NCBI RefSeq assembly: GCF_003143935.1
Contig: NZ_QFRX01000001.1
Coordinates: 5,638,543-5,702,542 of the forward strand
From: Streptomyces sp. Act143
GTDB taxonomy: Bacteria; Actinomycetota; Actinomycetes; Streptomycetales; Streptomycetaceae
Length of the DNA stretch: 64,000 nt
Direction of reading: 5' to 3'
The notes beneath the pieces are model-generated. The model had not been told where the DNA came from. It worked only from the letters and a program-made list of their open reading frames with translations, and did no database searches. The position numbers were made by a program, and so were the translations under genes. This document shows positions 8,814-18,002 of this stretch, in pieces (position 1 is the stretch's first letter; every line of letters begins with the position of its first letter).

Positions 8814-10016
8814 GTGCAGCGCCTCTATGACTTCCTCCGCAGGCACCCGACATGGGTCGACGGCTTCTGGGCCGTCTTCCTGTTCGGGATCTCGGTCTTG
8901 TTCGAAGTCTCCGCGCGGGCCGACCACGGCACCGACGCGCAGGCCGCGGTCGTCCCGATCATCCTCCTGCTGTGCCTGGTGATCGCGCTGCGCCGACGCA
9001 TGCCGGAGAAGATGCTGCTCCTGGCCATCGGCATCGGCGTCGCCCAACTGGTGGTGGACGTCCCGACCACGCCGGGCGACTTCGCGTTCCTCGTCATCGT
9101 CTACACCGTCGCCGCCACCGGCGCCCGCTGGGCGTCCCGGCTCGCCCTCGCCATGGGCCTGGGCGCGGCGTGCGTGGCGCATCTGCGGTGGTGGAACCAC
9201 GACGCGACCGCCCTGGCCAACGCGGCGCTGATCGTCTTCCAGACGGTGCCGTTCGCGCTGGCCTGGGTGCTCGGCGACTCGATCCGCACCCGGCGCGCCT
9301 ACTTCGCGCAGCTGGAGGAGCGCGCGAGCCGGCTGGAGAAGGAGCGCGAGGCGCAGGCGAAGGTCGCGGTCGCCGCCGAGCGCGCCCGCATCGCGCGCGA
9401 GCTCCATGACGTGGTCGCGCACAACGTCTCGGTGATGGTGGTGCAGGCCGACGGCGCCGCCTACGTCCTCGACGCCGCGCCCGACCAGGCCAAGAAGGCC
9501 CTGGAGACGATCTCCTCCACCGGCCGCCAGGCCCTCGCCGAGATGCGCCGCCTGCTGGGCGTGCTGCGCACCGGCGAGCACCAGGAGGGCGGTGAGTACG
9601 TCCCGCAGCCCGACGTCGAGCAGATCGACGACCTGGTGGAGCAGTGCCGCACCTCCGGGCTGCCGGTCGACTTCAAGATCGAGGGCACCCCCCGCCCGCT
9701 GCCCAGCGGCGTCGAGCTGACGGCGTACCGCATCGTGCAGGAGGCGCTGACCAACACCCGCAAGCACGGCGGGCCCAACGCGGGCGCGAGCGTGCGCCTG
9801 GTCTACTTCGACGACGGTCTCGGTCTGCTGGTCGAGGACGACGGCAAGGGCGCTCCGCACGAGCTGTACGAGGACGGCGGCGCCGACGGCCAGGGACACG
9901 GCCTGATCGGCATGCGCGAGCGCGTCGGTATGGTCGGCGGCACGCTGGATGCGGGGCCGCGTCCGGGCGGAGGATTCCGTATCAGCGCGCTCCTGCCGCT
10001 CAAACCGGCGCACTGA
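8814..10016 (+). CDS. Two-component sensor histidine kinase, NarL/HisKA_3 type
   Basis: 400 residues. The N-terminal half has four to five hydrophobic segments without an obvious extracellular domain. A short coiled linker (EERASRLEKEREAQAKV) leads into HisKA_3 with the phosphoacceptor His in RIARELHDVVAHNVSVMV (about residue 198). The ATPase part has AYRIVQEALTNTRKHG (N box) and GLIGMRERVGMVGG (G box). GTG start at 8814 with TACGCT seven bases before it. The response regulator follows 92 bases downstream. The signal is unknown; few outside loops suggest membrane or internal sensing. Confidence 0.9.
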   Translation: MQRLYDFLRRHPTWVDGFWAVFLFGISVLFEVSARADHGTDAQAAVVPIILLLCLVIALRRRMPEKMLLLAIGIGVAQLVVDVPTTPGDFAFLVIVYTVAATGARWASRLALAMGLGAACVAHLRWWNHDATALANAALIVFQTVPFALAWVLGDSIRTRRAYFAQLEERASRLEKEREAQAKVAVAAERARIARELHDVVAHNVSVMVVQADGAAYVLDAAPDQAKKALETISSTGRQALAEMRRLLGVLRTGEHQEGGEYVPQPDVEQIDDLVEQCRTSGLPVDFKIEGTPRPLPSGVELTAYRIVQEALTNTRKHGGPNAGASVRLVYFDDGLGLLVEDDGKGAPHELYEDGGADGQGHGLIGMRERVGMVGGTLDAGPRPGGGFRISALLPLKPAH

Positions 10017-10108
10017 CGCCGACGCGCGCCCCCTGTTGACACCTGTAACACCCCGGTCGACGCAACCAGAAGACGCGTCCAGACACGACAGAGACGGAAG
10101 AGGCCCCG

Positions 10109-10780
10109 ATGACGATCCGCGTGATGCTCGTCGACGACCAGGTGCTGCTGCGCACCGGGTTCCGGATGGTGCTCGCCGCCCAGCCGGACATGGAGGTCGT
10201 CGCGGAGGCGGGCGACGGCGTCGAGGCCCTCCAGGTGCTGCGGGCGACGGCCGTCGACGTGGTGCTGATGGACGTGCGCATGCCGAAGCTGGACGGTGTG
10301 GAGACCACCCGTCGCATCTGCCAGGAGGAGAACCCTCCGAAGGTGCTGATCCTGACCACCTTCGACCTCGACGAGTACGCCTTCTCGGGGCTGAAGGCGG
10401 GCGCGTCCGGCTTCATGCTCAAGGACGTGCCGCCCGGCGAGCTCCTCGCCGCGATCCGCGCGGTGCACAGCGGCGACGCCGTGGTGGCGCCCTCGACCAC
10501 ACGCCGGCTCCTCGACCGGTTCGCGCCGATGCTGCCGAGCGCCGGCAAGGAGCCCCAGCACAAGGAGCTGGAGCGGCTCACCGACCGCGAGCGCGAGGTC
10601 ATGGTGCTGGTCGCGCAGGGCCTGTCCAACGGCGAGATCGCGGCCCGGCTGGTGCTGTCCGAGGCGACCGTGAAGACCCACGTGGGCCGCATCCTGACCA
10701 AGCTGGGACTCAGGGACCGGGTGCAGGTGGTCGTGCTGGCCTATGAGACGGGGCTGGTGCGGGCCGGCGGGCACGGCTGA
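10109..10780 (+). CDS. LuxR/NarL-family response regulator
   Basis: 223 residues. The receiver domain occupies about 1-120 with the acidic pair in MLVDDQ, phospho-acceptor Asp in VVLMDVRMPKLDG (about 54), the Thr in ILTTF and Lys in FMLKD. The C-terminal GerE-type helix-turn-helix (about 155-215) contains LTDREREVMVLVAQGLSN and EATVKTHVGRILTKL. It follows the cognate kinase and is surely its partner. The spacing of 92 bases leaves room for a second promoter. Target genes cannot be read from the window. Confidence 0.93.
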   Translation: MTIRVMLVDDQVLLRTGFRMVLAAQPDMEVVAEAGDGVEALQVLRATAVDVVLMDVRMPKLDGVETTRRICQEENPPKVLILTTFDLDEYAFSGLKAGASGFMLKDVPPGELLAAIRAVHSGDAVVAPSTTRRLLDRFAPMLPSAGKEPQHKELERLTDREREVMVLVAQGLSNGEIAARLVLSEATVKTHVGRILTKLGLRDRVQVVVLAYETGLVRAGGHG

Positions 10781-10837
10781 CGGCTGACATCCGGCGAGCG
10801 CGGCCCTCACCGGACCGCCACCCACTAGGGTCTGCGC

Positions 10838-11470
10838 ATGCTTCTCTGGATCAACGGCCCCTTCGGGGGCGGCAAGACACAGACGGCATACGAGATCCAG
10901 CGCCGCCTGCCCGGCAGTGTCGTCTGCGACCCCGAGCACGCGGGCTTCGGGCTGCGCCGCATGCTGCCGCCCGAACTCCGGGGCGATTTCCAGGACTTGG
11001 CCGCATGGCGGCAGGGCGTCGTGGAAGTGCTCGACCTCGCCCTCACCAAGCACGACGGCGTGGTCATCGCTCCCATGACGGTGACGGACTCCGGCCACTT
11101 CGCGGAGACCGTGGGGCGGTTGCGCGAACTCGGCCATGACGTACGGCACTTCACGCTCCTCGCGCAGCGCGAGACCGTCATCAGGCGGCTGCGGGAGCGC
11201 GGTCCGGGGCATCTCCTTCGGTTCGCCGTAGGGAAGAACGTCGGCCTGGGGCGCGAGACGTGGGCCGTGCAGCAGCTCGACCACTGTCTGGAGCGGCTGC
11301 GCGAGCCCGAGTTCGCCGAGCATCTGTGGACCGACGACTCGACCGTGCCGAAGACCGCGGACCGTATCGCCGTCCTGGCCGGGTTGAGGCTGCGGCCCAA
11401 CCATGAAGGCGCGCTGCGGACGCGGTTCAGGCAGGTGCGCGTCGGTGTGAAGCACATCCGGTTCGACTGA
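10838..11470 (+). CDS. P-loop ATP-binding protein similar to TmrB (tunicamycin resistance)
   Basis: 210 residues. It begins with a Walker A loop MLLWINGPFGGGKTQTAYE. The following blocks DPEHAGFGLRRMLPPE, APMTVTDSGHF and HFTLLAQRETVIRRLR match from memory the order and wording of B. subtilis TmrB, and the end VGVKHIRFD resembles TmrB's KLNHIRIK. TmrB confers tunicamycin resistance, reportedly by binding the drug; the function here is by homology only. Unlike TmrB, a short insertion follows RGPGHLLRF. TAGGGT lies 6 bases before the ATG with no ribosome binding site, so the transcript is probably leaderless and monocistronic. Confidence 0.75.
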   Translation: MLLWINGPFGGGKTQTAYEIQRRLPGSVVCDPEHAGFGLRRMLPPELRGDFQDLAAWRQGVVEVLDLALTKHDGVVIAPMTVTDSGHFAETVGRLRELGHDVRHFTLLAQRETVIRRLRERGPGHLLRFAVGKNVGLGRETWAVQQLDHCLERLREPEFAEHLWTDDSTVPKTADRIAVLAGLRLRPNHEGALRTRFRQVRVGVKHIRFD

Positions 11471-11481
11471 GCGGGGTGCGC

Positions 11482-12588
11482 TCAGCGCAGGATGCCCTCC
11501 AGGAAGTCGCTGCCCAGGCGGGCCACCATGGTCACGTCCAGCTGGTGCAGGACGTAGCGGCCGCGACGGCGGGTGGTGATCAGGCCGGCCTTCTTGAGGA
11601 CGCTCAGGTGCCGGGATATCTCGGGGGCCGTCATGCCGTGCACCTGAGCCAGCTCGCTCGTGGTGTAGGCGCTGCGGGCCAGATGGCGGCACAGGCGCAT
11701 CCGGACGGGGTGGGAGAGCGCGGTCATCCGCAGGGTCAGCTGTTCCACCGACGGCGGTGACGTCAGCTCCGGCGAGCCGACCGGGTAGTGCAGCGTCGGC
11801 TGCCAGTCGTAGCGGTGCAGGACGCTCAGATGCGGCCAGCCCAGGCTCGTCGGGACGAGCAGCAGGCCGCCGCCCCCCGTGGCCGTGTGGCCCTCGCCCA
11901 GCTTGTCGACCGTGATCCGCGCGGAGGGCTCGTCGAGCGTCACCGCCGGGGACACCGCGGTCAGCGCCTCGGCGAGCCCCTTGCGTCGCAGCAGGTCGGT
12001 CTTGTGGCGGGCGTCGGCCGCGAGCTGGTGGCGCAGCCGGGACCAGGTGTCGGCGAAGAACGCCGCGTCGCAGTCCTCGACGAACTCCCGGAACCAGGCC
12101 CGGATCCGCGCCGGGTCGGCCAGCAGCCGCTCGGTGAACCGCACCTGCTGGGGGCCGCGGGACGCGGACAGCTCCAGGGCGCGTCGGTGCAGCCCGGGGT
12201 CGGAGAGCACGCCGGGGCCGTACGAGGAGTACGGCGGGGCGCAGGTGAACTCCAGAGCCGCGTCCACGAACTGCTCGTCCGTCAGCTTGTCCAGCGAGTC
12301 CAGGTCCTGGGCGATGGTGGCCCCCGGAAGCGCGCTCCGGCCCGGCAGGCCGGCGAAGGGCATGAACAGGTCGGAGAAGGTGGTCCGCCACAGGAAGTCC
12401 GCCTCGCACATCCGGTCGGCGAGATGCGAGTCGAGCCGCGCGGTCACGCCCGTCACCCAGCCCTGCAGCCCCGGATGGTGACCCGGCTCGGACAGTGCGT
12501 GCAGCGCCATGCCGAGCTCGGCCAGGGGGGAGGGGACGACGGCGACCCTCTCCGGCCGCAGCCCCGCGATGTCGATGCGCACGCTCAT
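11482..12588 (-). CDS. ArsR-like transcriptional regulator with large N-terminal domain (DUF5937-like)
   Basis: About 368 residues. The last 90 form a winged helix of the ArsR type: VRMRLCRHLARSAYTTSELAQ, then the recognition helix MTAPEISRHLSVLKKAG and the wing LITTRRRGRYVLHQL. The first 270 residues are a domain of unknown function found with this helix in actinomycetes. There is no obvious metal-binding Cys cluster, so metal sensing is unlikely. Start: ATG at 12588 has GAGGG only one base away; an in-frame GTG at 12603 is equally possible. It ends 11 bases from the convergent TmrB-like gene. Confidence 0.75.
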   Translation of the reverse strand: MSVRIDIAGLRPERVAVVPSPLAELGMALHALSEPGHHPGLQGWVTGVTARLDSHLADRMCEADFLWRTTFSDLFMPFAGLPGRSALPGATIAQDLDSLDKLTDEQFVDAALEFTCAPPYSSYGPGVLSDPGLHRRALELSASRGPQQVRFTERLLADPARIRAWFREFVEDCDAAFFADTWSRLRHQLAADARHKTDLLRRKGLAEALTAVSPAVTLDEPSARITVDKLGEGHTATGGGGLLLVPTSLGWPHLSVLHRYDWQPTLHYPVGSPELTSPPSVEQLTLRMTALSHPVRMRLCRHLARSAYTTSELAQVHGMTAPEISRHLSVLKKAGLITTRRRGRYVLHQLDVTMVARLGSDFLEGILR

Positions 12589-12743
12589 GCCCTCATGGTG
12601 CACCCCGCCACTGACAACGCCGCCCCCGATTGACGGCGGCCGTCAAACGGCGCGACTTCGCCGCCGTACCGGCGCAACCTGGGACGACCGGGGCAGCCGC
12701 GGCCCCCGCCCCATCGGAGAACGTCCCGAGAAGGCGACCAGTC

Positions 12744-12947
12744 ATGAGCATCACGCAGCAGTACCTCCTCGACACCTACCGCGCCCGGCAGCACGGTGAG
12801 CCCGCCCCGCCCGCGCCCGGCGCCCACGACTGGCAGGTCGTGCGCGAGTGGCGGGACCACCGCCTCTTCCGCGCGGTGCTCGCCGAACGCCCGGCCCGCG
12901 GGCGGATACGCCGGGCCCTGGGCCACTGGCTGCACCCCACCCGTTGA
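12744..12947 (+). CDS. Small hypothetical protein, 67 residues
   Basis: Short basic and proline-rich protein with MSITQQYLLDTYRARQHG at the N terminus and a body rich in Arg and Trp (DWQVVREWRDHRLFRAVL). GAGAAGG stands 8 bases before the ATG. It is divergent from the ArsR-like regulator. Codon third positions are GC-rich, as in neighbours. No family is recognised and no signal peptide or membrane segment is visible. It could be controlled by, or work with, the neighbouring regulator, but the sequence gives no direct sign of this. Confidence 0.6.
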   Translation: MSITQQYLLDTYRARQHGEPAPPAPGAHDWQVVREWRDHRLFRAVLAERPARGRIRRALGHWLHPTR

Positions 12948-12968
12948 GCCCTGGGACGTGTCCGCGAC

Positions 12969-14132
12969 CTAGGGCAGCCTGGCCGCGAAGTCCGCGACGG
13001 CCGCCTTGACGTCGGCGGCCGTCCACTCCAGGCCGGCGGCGCCGACGGTGACCTCGGAGACGGCGAGGCCGGGCCCGCCACGCTCCCAGTACCCGGTGAA
13101 CAGGTACGTCCCGGTCTCCTCCGCCTGGCGCACCGCCGCCTCGATCAGCACGTCGGGGTCATGGGGCAGCCAGACCTGGAACTGGTGGGTGTGCGGCTCC
13201 TCGGGGTGCACGCGCGCCCACGCCAGGCCGGCGTCGGCGAACCCTTCCCGCAGCGCGGCGGCCACCACGCGCGCGTGGCGGACGTACTCCGGCAGCCTGG
13301 GCAGTTCCCGTTCCAGGCCGACGAGCGCCGACAGCGCCGTGGGGAACTGCTGGAAGGCCGTCCCGCCGTACCGGTGCCGCCAGGTCTTCGCGTCCTCCAC
13401 CAGCGTCTTCGGGCCGGCGAGCGCGGCGCCGGCGAGGCCCTCCAGGGACTTGTAGAACGACACGTAGACGCTGTCCGCCAGTCCCGCGATCTCGTCCAGG
13501 GGACGGCCGAAATGGACGGTGGTCTCCCACAGGCGCGCGCCGTCGAAGTGCACCACCGCGTCGCGCTCCCGCGCGGCCTCCACGACCTCGGTGAGCTCCT
13601 CCCAGGTGGGCAGGACGAATCCCGCGTCCCTGAGGGGCAGTTCCAGCATCAGCGCGCCGCAGGGCTCCGCGAAGTCGCGCACCTCGTCGGCGCTCGGCAT
13701 CCGCGGCTCGCTGGTCAGGCGCACCGGACGCAAGCCGCTGACCTGGGCGAAGGCCTGGCGTTCATGGACCTCGGGGTGGGCCAGGGCGTGCAGGGCGACC
13801 GTGGGGTTGCCGGTACGGGCGGCCCAGCAGCGCAGGGCGACCTGCTGGGCCATCGTGCCGGTCGGGAAGAACGCGGCGGCCTCCTTGCCCAGCAGGGACG
13901 CGACCCGCTCCTCCAGGGCCGTCACGACCCCGTTCCCGTAGATGTCCGCGGGCTCCTCCACGTCGTAGACCTCGGGGGCGGCCTCCGCCAGTGACGCGAG
14001 GCGCTCCCGGATCGTGAGGCTCAGCCCGCCGCGCCACAGAACACGCCGTGCCTCTCGCACGGCGTTCCGGCGGCGCTTCCGCAACCGTTCCTCCGCCGAC
14101 TGTTCGTCCACCTGCTCCGCAGCATCGCTCAT
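12969..14132 (-). CDS. Low-specificity L-threonine aldolase-like PLP enzyme (beta-eliminating lyase family)
   Basis: 387 residues, fold type I PLP enzyme. Visible blocks are FFPTGTMAQQVALR, the cofactor Asp region VVHFDGARLWE and the Schiff-base Lys in SVYVSFYKSLEGLAGAAL (about residue 245). Such enzymes split threonine or other beta-hydroxy amino acids into glycine and an aldehyde. The first 45 residues are a charged extension (EERLRKRRRNAVREARR) not usual in the family. ATG at 14132 chosen; ATG at 14144 is in frame. Divergent from the cofactor operon. Confidence 0.85.
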   Translation of the reverse strand: MSDAAEQVDEQSAEERLRKRRRNAVREARRVLWRGGLSLTIRERLASLAEAAPEVYDVEEPADIYGNGVVTALEERVASLLGKEAAAFFPTGTMAQQVALRCWAARTGNPTVALHALAHPEVHERQAFAQVSGLRPVRLTSEPRMPSADEVRDFAEPCGALMLELPLRDAGFVLPTWEELTEVVEAARERDAVVHFDGARLWETTVHFGRPLDEIAGLADSVYVSFYKSLEGLAGAALAGPKTLVEDAKTWRHRYGGTAFQQFPTALSALVGLERELPRLPEYVRHARVVAAALREGFADAGLAWARVHPEEPHTHQFQVWLPHDPDVLIEAAVRQAEETGTYLFTGYWERGGPGLAVSEVTVGAAGLEWTAADVKAAVADFAARLP

Positions 14133-14330
14133 GCCCCGGATCATCCCCCGCGCACTTTCCCGCGGGCACCCGCATTTCCGTTCGCGCGCGGAGTGCGCAA
14201 GCCCGTGGTCCGCGGAGTGTGGAAACCCACAGCCTGTGGACAACCGGACGCCCCTGGAACCGATCGCGTTAACATGACGAGAAATCGTCCGGTACCCAGA
14301 TGCGGACTGGAACGGGAAGGCCACCGTCGC

Positions 14331-15287
14331 GTGAGTACTAGCCAACAGCCAGACCCCAGGGACCGCCCCGCGCGCCTCACCGTCGGCGTCGTCGGCGCCG
14401 GACGCGTGGGGCCCGCGCTGGCCGCGTCCCTCCAGCTCGCCGGGCACCGCCCGGTGGCCGTCTCCGGGGTGTCCGACGCCTCCCGCAGGCGGGCCGCGGA
14501 GATGCTCCCGGACGTACCGCTCGTGCCGCCCGCCGAGGTCCTCCAGCGCGCCGATCTGGTGCTGCTGACCGTCCCGGACGACACCCTGCCCGGCCTCGTG
14601 GAGGGCCTCGCCGAGACCGGCGCCGTCCGGCCGGGACAGCTGCTGGTGCACACCTCCGGGCGGTACGGCGCGAAGGTCCTCGACCCCGCGCTGCGCGCGG
14701 GCGCGCTGCCGCTCGCCCTGCACCCGGCGATGACCTTCACCGGCACCCCCGTGGACGTCCAGCGGCTCGCCGGCTGCTCGTTCGGGGTCACCGCGCCCGA
14801 GGAGCTGCGGCTGGCCGCCGAGGCGCTCGTCATCGAGATGGGCGGCGAGCCCGAGTGGATCGCCGAGGAGCGCCGGCCGCTCTACCACGCGGCGCTCGCG
14901 CTGGGCGCCAACCACCTCGTCACCCTGGTGGCCCAGTCCATGGAACTGCTGCGGGAGGCCGGTGTCACCGCCCCCGACCGCATGCTCGGCCCGCTCCTCG
15001 GGGCCGCCCTGGACAACGCCCTGCGCTCCGGCGACGCGGCCCTGACCGGCCCCGTCGCGCGCGGGGACGCCGGCACCGTCGCCGCGCACGTGTCCGAGCT
15101 GCGCAAGCACGCCCCGCAGACCGTCGCCGGCTATCTGGCGATGGCCCGCGCGACCGCCGACCGGGCGCTCGCCCACGGGCTGCTCAAGCCCGAGCTCGCC
15201 GAGGACCTCCTCGGGGTACTCGCCAACGGGACCCAGGGAACCAGCGGGACCCACGGCACCGACGGCACCGAGGGAGACGCCGGATGA
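14331..15287 (+). CDS. Rossmann-fold DUF2520 protein, first gene of cofactor operon
   Basis: 318 residues. N-terminal dinucleotide-binding motif LTVGVVGAGRVGPALAAS, then a second motif DLVLLTVPDDTLPG, and the DUF2520 C-terminal domain with ERRPLYHAALALGANHLV. The layout resembles 6-phosphogluconate dehydrogenase, ketopantoate reductase and ProC-like enzymes. The GTG start at 14331 lies 10 bases after GGGAAGG. Its stop overlaps the panC start (ATGA). In M. tuberculosis a member (Rv3603c) likewise precedes panC, suggesting a role in pantothenate metabolism. The C terminus is a Gly/Thr repeat tail (GTQGTSGTHGTDGTEG). Confidence 0.85.
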   Translation: MSTSQQPDPRDRPARLTVGVVGAGRVGPALAASLQLAGHRPVAVSGVSDASRRRAAEMLPDVPLVPPAEVLQRADLVLLTVPDDTLPGLVEGLAETGAVRPGQLLVHTSGRYGAKVLDPALRAGALPLALHPAMTFTGTPVDVQRLAGCSFGVTAPEELRLAAEALVIEMGGEPEWIAEERRPLYHAALALGANHLVTLVAQSMELLREAGVTAPDRMLGPLLGAALDNALRSGDAALTGPVARGDAGTVAAHVSELRKHAPQTVAGYLAMARATADRALAHGLLKPELAEDLLGVLANGTQGTSGTHGTDGTEGDAG

Positions 15288-16285
15288 CCACCACCCTGCT
15301 GCGCACCGCCGACGAGCTCCACGCGCGCGTACGCGAGGGCCGCCGTGCCGTCGTGATGACCATGGGCGCCCTGCACGAGGGCCACGCCACCCTGGTCCGC
15401 ACCGCGCGCGAGATCGCGGGGCCCGAGGGCGAGGTCGTCGTCACGGTCTTCGTGAACCCCCTCCAGTTCGGCAAGGGCGAGGACCTCGACCGCTACCCGC
15501 GCACCCTCGACGCCGACCTCAAGATCGCCGAAGAGGCGGGCGCGGACGCCGTGTTCGCGCCGTCCGTCGACGAGGTCTACCCCGGCGGCGAGCCCCAGGT
15601 CCGCGTCAGCGCGGGCCCCATGGGGGAGCGCCTGGAGGGTGCCTCGCGCCCCGGCCACTTCGACGGCATGCTCACGGTCGTCGCCAAGCTGCTGCACCTC
15701 ACCCGGCCCGACGTCGCCCTGTACGGGCAGAAGGACGCCCAGCAGCTCGCGCTGATCCGGCGCATGGTGCGGGACCTGAACTTCGGGGTCGAGATCGTCG
15801 GCGTCCCGACCGTGCGCGAGGAGGACGGCCTGGCCCTGTCCAGCCGCAACCGCTATCTCTCGCCCCAGGAGCGCCGCACGGCCCTCGCGCTGTCCCAGGC
15901 GCTGTTCGCGGGCCGCGACCGGCACGCCGCGCAGGAGGCGCTGCGGGCCCGCGCGCGGGAAGTGCCCGCCACGCAGGCGCGCGCCGAGGCGCTCAGCGCC
16001 ATCGGGGAGTCCCGCGCGGCCGCCGACGCGCACGCCGTCGCGAAGGCGATCCCGGGCGCCCCCACGGCCGTACGAGCCGCCGCCCGCCTGGTCCTCGACG
16101 AGGCCGCCCGCCTCTCGCCGCCGCTGGAGCTGGACTACCTGGCCCTCGTCGACCCCTCCGACTTCACCGAGGTCGAGGACGGCTTCACCGGCGAGGCCGT
16201 CCTGGCCGTGGCCGCCCGGGTCGGGACCACCCGGCTGATCGACAACCTCCCCCTCACCTTCGGAACCCTCGGAGCCGCCTCGTGA
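15284..16285 (+). CDS. panC: Pantothenate synthetase
   Basis: 333 residues. It joins pantoate and beta-alanine at the cost of ATP. Signature elements are the HxGH nucleotide motif in MGALHEGHATLV, the segment FVNPLQFGKGEDLDRYPR, the pantoate site GASRPGHFDGMLTVVAKL, KDAQQ and the KMSKS-like LSSRNRYLS. It is about 50 residues longer than E. coli PanC, through an Ala/Arg-rich insertion after LSQALFAG, as in other streptomycetes. ATG overlaps the upstream stop by four bases, and its own stop overlaps the nadB start (GTGA). No panB or panD lies in the window. Confidence 0.95.
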   Translation: MTTTLLRTADELHARVREGRRAVVMTMGALHEGHATLVRTAREIAGPEGEVVVTVFVNPLQFGKGEDLDRYPRTLDADLKIAEEAGADAVFAPSVDEVYPGGEPQVRVSAGPMGERLEGASRPGHFDGMLTVVAKLLHLTRPDVALYGQKDAQQLALIRRMVRDLNFGVEIVGVPTVREEDGLALSSRNRYLSPQERRTALALSQALFAGRDRHAAQEALRARAREVPATQARAEALSAIGESRAAADAHAVAKAIPGAPTAVRAAARLVLDEAARLSPPLELDYLALVDPSDFTEVEDGFTGEAVLAVAARVGTTRLIDNLPLTFGTLGAAS

Positions 16286-17997
16286 CCAGCACAGGCATAC
16301 GACTGCACGCACCCGCACCCGGGTGGTCGATCGACGCGGACGTGGTGGTCGTGGGCTCCGGCGTCGCCGGTCTCACCGCCGCCCTGCGCTGCGAGGCCGC
16401 GGGCCTGCGGACGGTCGTCGTCACCAAGGCCCGCCTCGACGACGGGTCCACGCGCTGGGCGCAGGGCGGCGTCGCCGCGGCCCTCGGCGAGGGCGACACT
16501 CCCGAGCAGCACCTCGACGACACCCTGGTCGCGGGCGTGGGCCTGTGCGACGAGAACGCGGTCCGCACCCTCGTCACCGAGGGCCCCGGCGCGGTACGCC
16601 GCCTCATCGAGACCGGCGCCCACTTCGACGAGTCCGAGGAGGGCGACCTGGAGCTCACCCGCGAGGGCGGCCACCACCGGCGCCGCATCGCCCACGCGGG
16701 CGGCGACGCGACCGGCGCGGAGATCTCCCGCGCACTGGTCGAGGCGGCACGCGCGCGGGGGGTGCGCACGATCGAGAACGCGCTCGTGCTCGACCTGCTC
16801 ACGGACGCCGACGGCCGTACGGCGGGTGTCTCCCTGCACGTCATGGGCGAGGGCCAGCACGACGGCGTGGGCGCCGTGCATGCCCCCGCGGTCGTTCTCG
16901 CGACCGGCGGCATGGGACAGGTCTTCTCCGCGACCACCAACCCGTCCGTGTCGACCGGCGACGGCGTGGCCCTCGCACTGCGCGCGGGGGCGGAGGTCAG
17001 CGACCTGGAGTTCGTCCAGTTCCACCCGACCGTGCTCTTCCTCGGCCCCGACGCCGAGGGCCAGCAGCCCCTGGTCTCCGAGGCCGTACGGGGCGAGGGC
17101 GCCCACCTGGTCGACGCCGACGGCGTGCGCTTCATGGTCGGGCAGCACGAACTGGCCGAGCTCGCGCCCCGGGACATCGTCGCCAAGGGCATCCTGCGCC
17201 GCATGCAGCAGCAGGACGCCGAGCACATGTACCTCGACGCCCGGCACTTCGGCGCCGAGATGTGGGAGCACCGCTTCCCGACCATCCTCACCGCCTGCCG
17301 CGCCCACGGCATCGACCCGGTCACCGAGCCCATCCCGATCGCCCCGGCCGCCCATTACGCCTCCGGCGGCGTGCGCACCGACTCCCGCGGCCGTACGACC
17401 GTCCCGGGCCTGTACGCGTGCGGCGAGGTCGCCTGCACCGGCGTGCACGGCGCGAACCGGCTCGCGTCTAACTCCCTCCTGGAGGGCCTCGTCTACGCCG
17501 AGCGCATCGCGGCCGACATCACGGCGGAGCACGCGGCGAACGGCCTCCACGCGCGCGTGCCCGAGCCGGTCGAGCACCCCGAGACGCCCGCGCACCCCTT
17601 GCAGTCGCCCGAGGCCCGGTTCGCGATCCAGCGGATCATGACGCTCGGCGCGGGCGTCCTGCGCTCCGCCGAGTCCCTGGCGCAGGCCGCCGAACAGCTC
17701 CAGCGGCTGCACTCCGAGGCCCGCGTCGCCCTCGACGAGAACGGCAAGACCGCCGAGCCCGGCGTCGACACCTGGGAGGCCACCAACCTCCTGTGCGTGG
17801 CCCGCGTCCTGGTCGCCGCCGCGCAGCGGCGCGAGGAGACCCGCGGCTGCCACTGGCGCGAGGACGCGCCCGACCGCGACGACGAGGCATGGCGCCGCCA
17901 CATCGTCGTACGGCTGAATCCGGACCGCACACTCGCCGTGCACACCACGGATACCGCAGACTTCCCCCCGACCCGCCGGCCCCTTCAGGAGCAGTGA
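16282..17997 (+). CDS. nadB: L-aspartate oxidase
   Basis: 571 residues. It oxidises L-aspartate to iminoaspartate with FAD, the first step of NAD synthesis from aspartate. FAD-binding motif VVVGSGVAGLTAALRCE at the N terminus, the active-site region SDLEFVQFHPTVLF, LVSEAVRGEGA, and the C-terminal FAD block GVHGANRLASNSLLEGLVY. GTG start overlaps the panC stop. The nadC gene follows after 5 bases, but nadA (quinolinate synthase), which would act between them, is not in the window. Confidence 0.95.
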   Translation: MTSTGIRLHAPAPGWSIDADVVVVGSGVAGLTAALRCEAAGLRTVVVTKARLDDGSTRWAQGGVAAALGEGDTPEQHLDDTLVAGVGLCDENAVRTLVTEGPGAVRRLIETGAHFDESEEGDLELTREGGHHRRRIAHAGGDATGAEISRALVEAARARGVRTIENALVLDLLTDADGRTAGVSLHVMGEGQHDGVGAVHAPAVVLATGGMGQVFSATTNPSVSTGDGVALALRAGAEVSDLEFVQFHPTVLFLGPDAEGQQPLVSEAVRGEGAHLVDADGVRFMVGQHELAELAPRDIVAKGILRRMQQQDAEHMYLDARHFGAEMWEHRFPTILTACRAHGIDPVTEPIPIAPAAHYASGGVRTDSRGRTTVPGLYACGEVACTGVHGANRLASNSLLEGLVYAERIAADITAEHAANGLHARVPEPVEHPETPAHPLQSPEARFAIQRIMTLGAGVLRSAESLAQAAEQLQRLHSEARVALDENGKTAEPGVDTWEATNLLCVARVLVAAAQRREETRGCHWREDAPDRDDEAWRRHIVVRLNPDRTLAVHTTDTADFPPTRRPLQEQ

Positions 17998-18002
17998 CAG
18001 CA

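Noticed and set aside
14133..15254. N-terminal extension of the threonine aldolase-like gene
   Set aside because: The in-frame 370 codons upstream are antisense to the DUF2520 gene and have no protein character; the family start lies at 14132.
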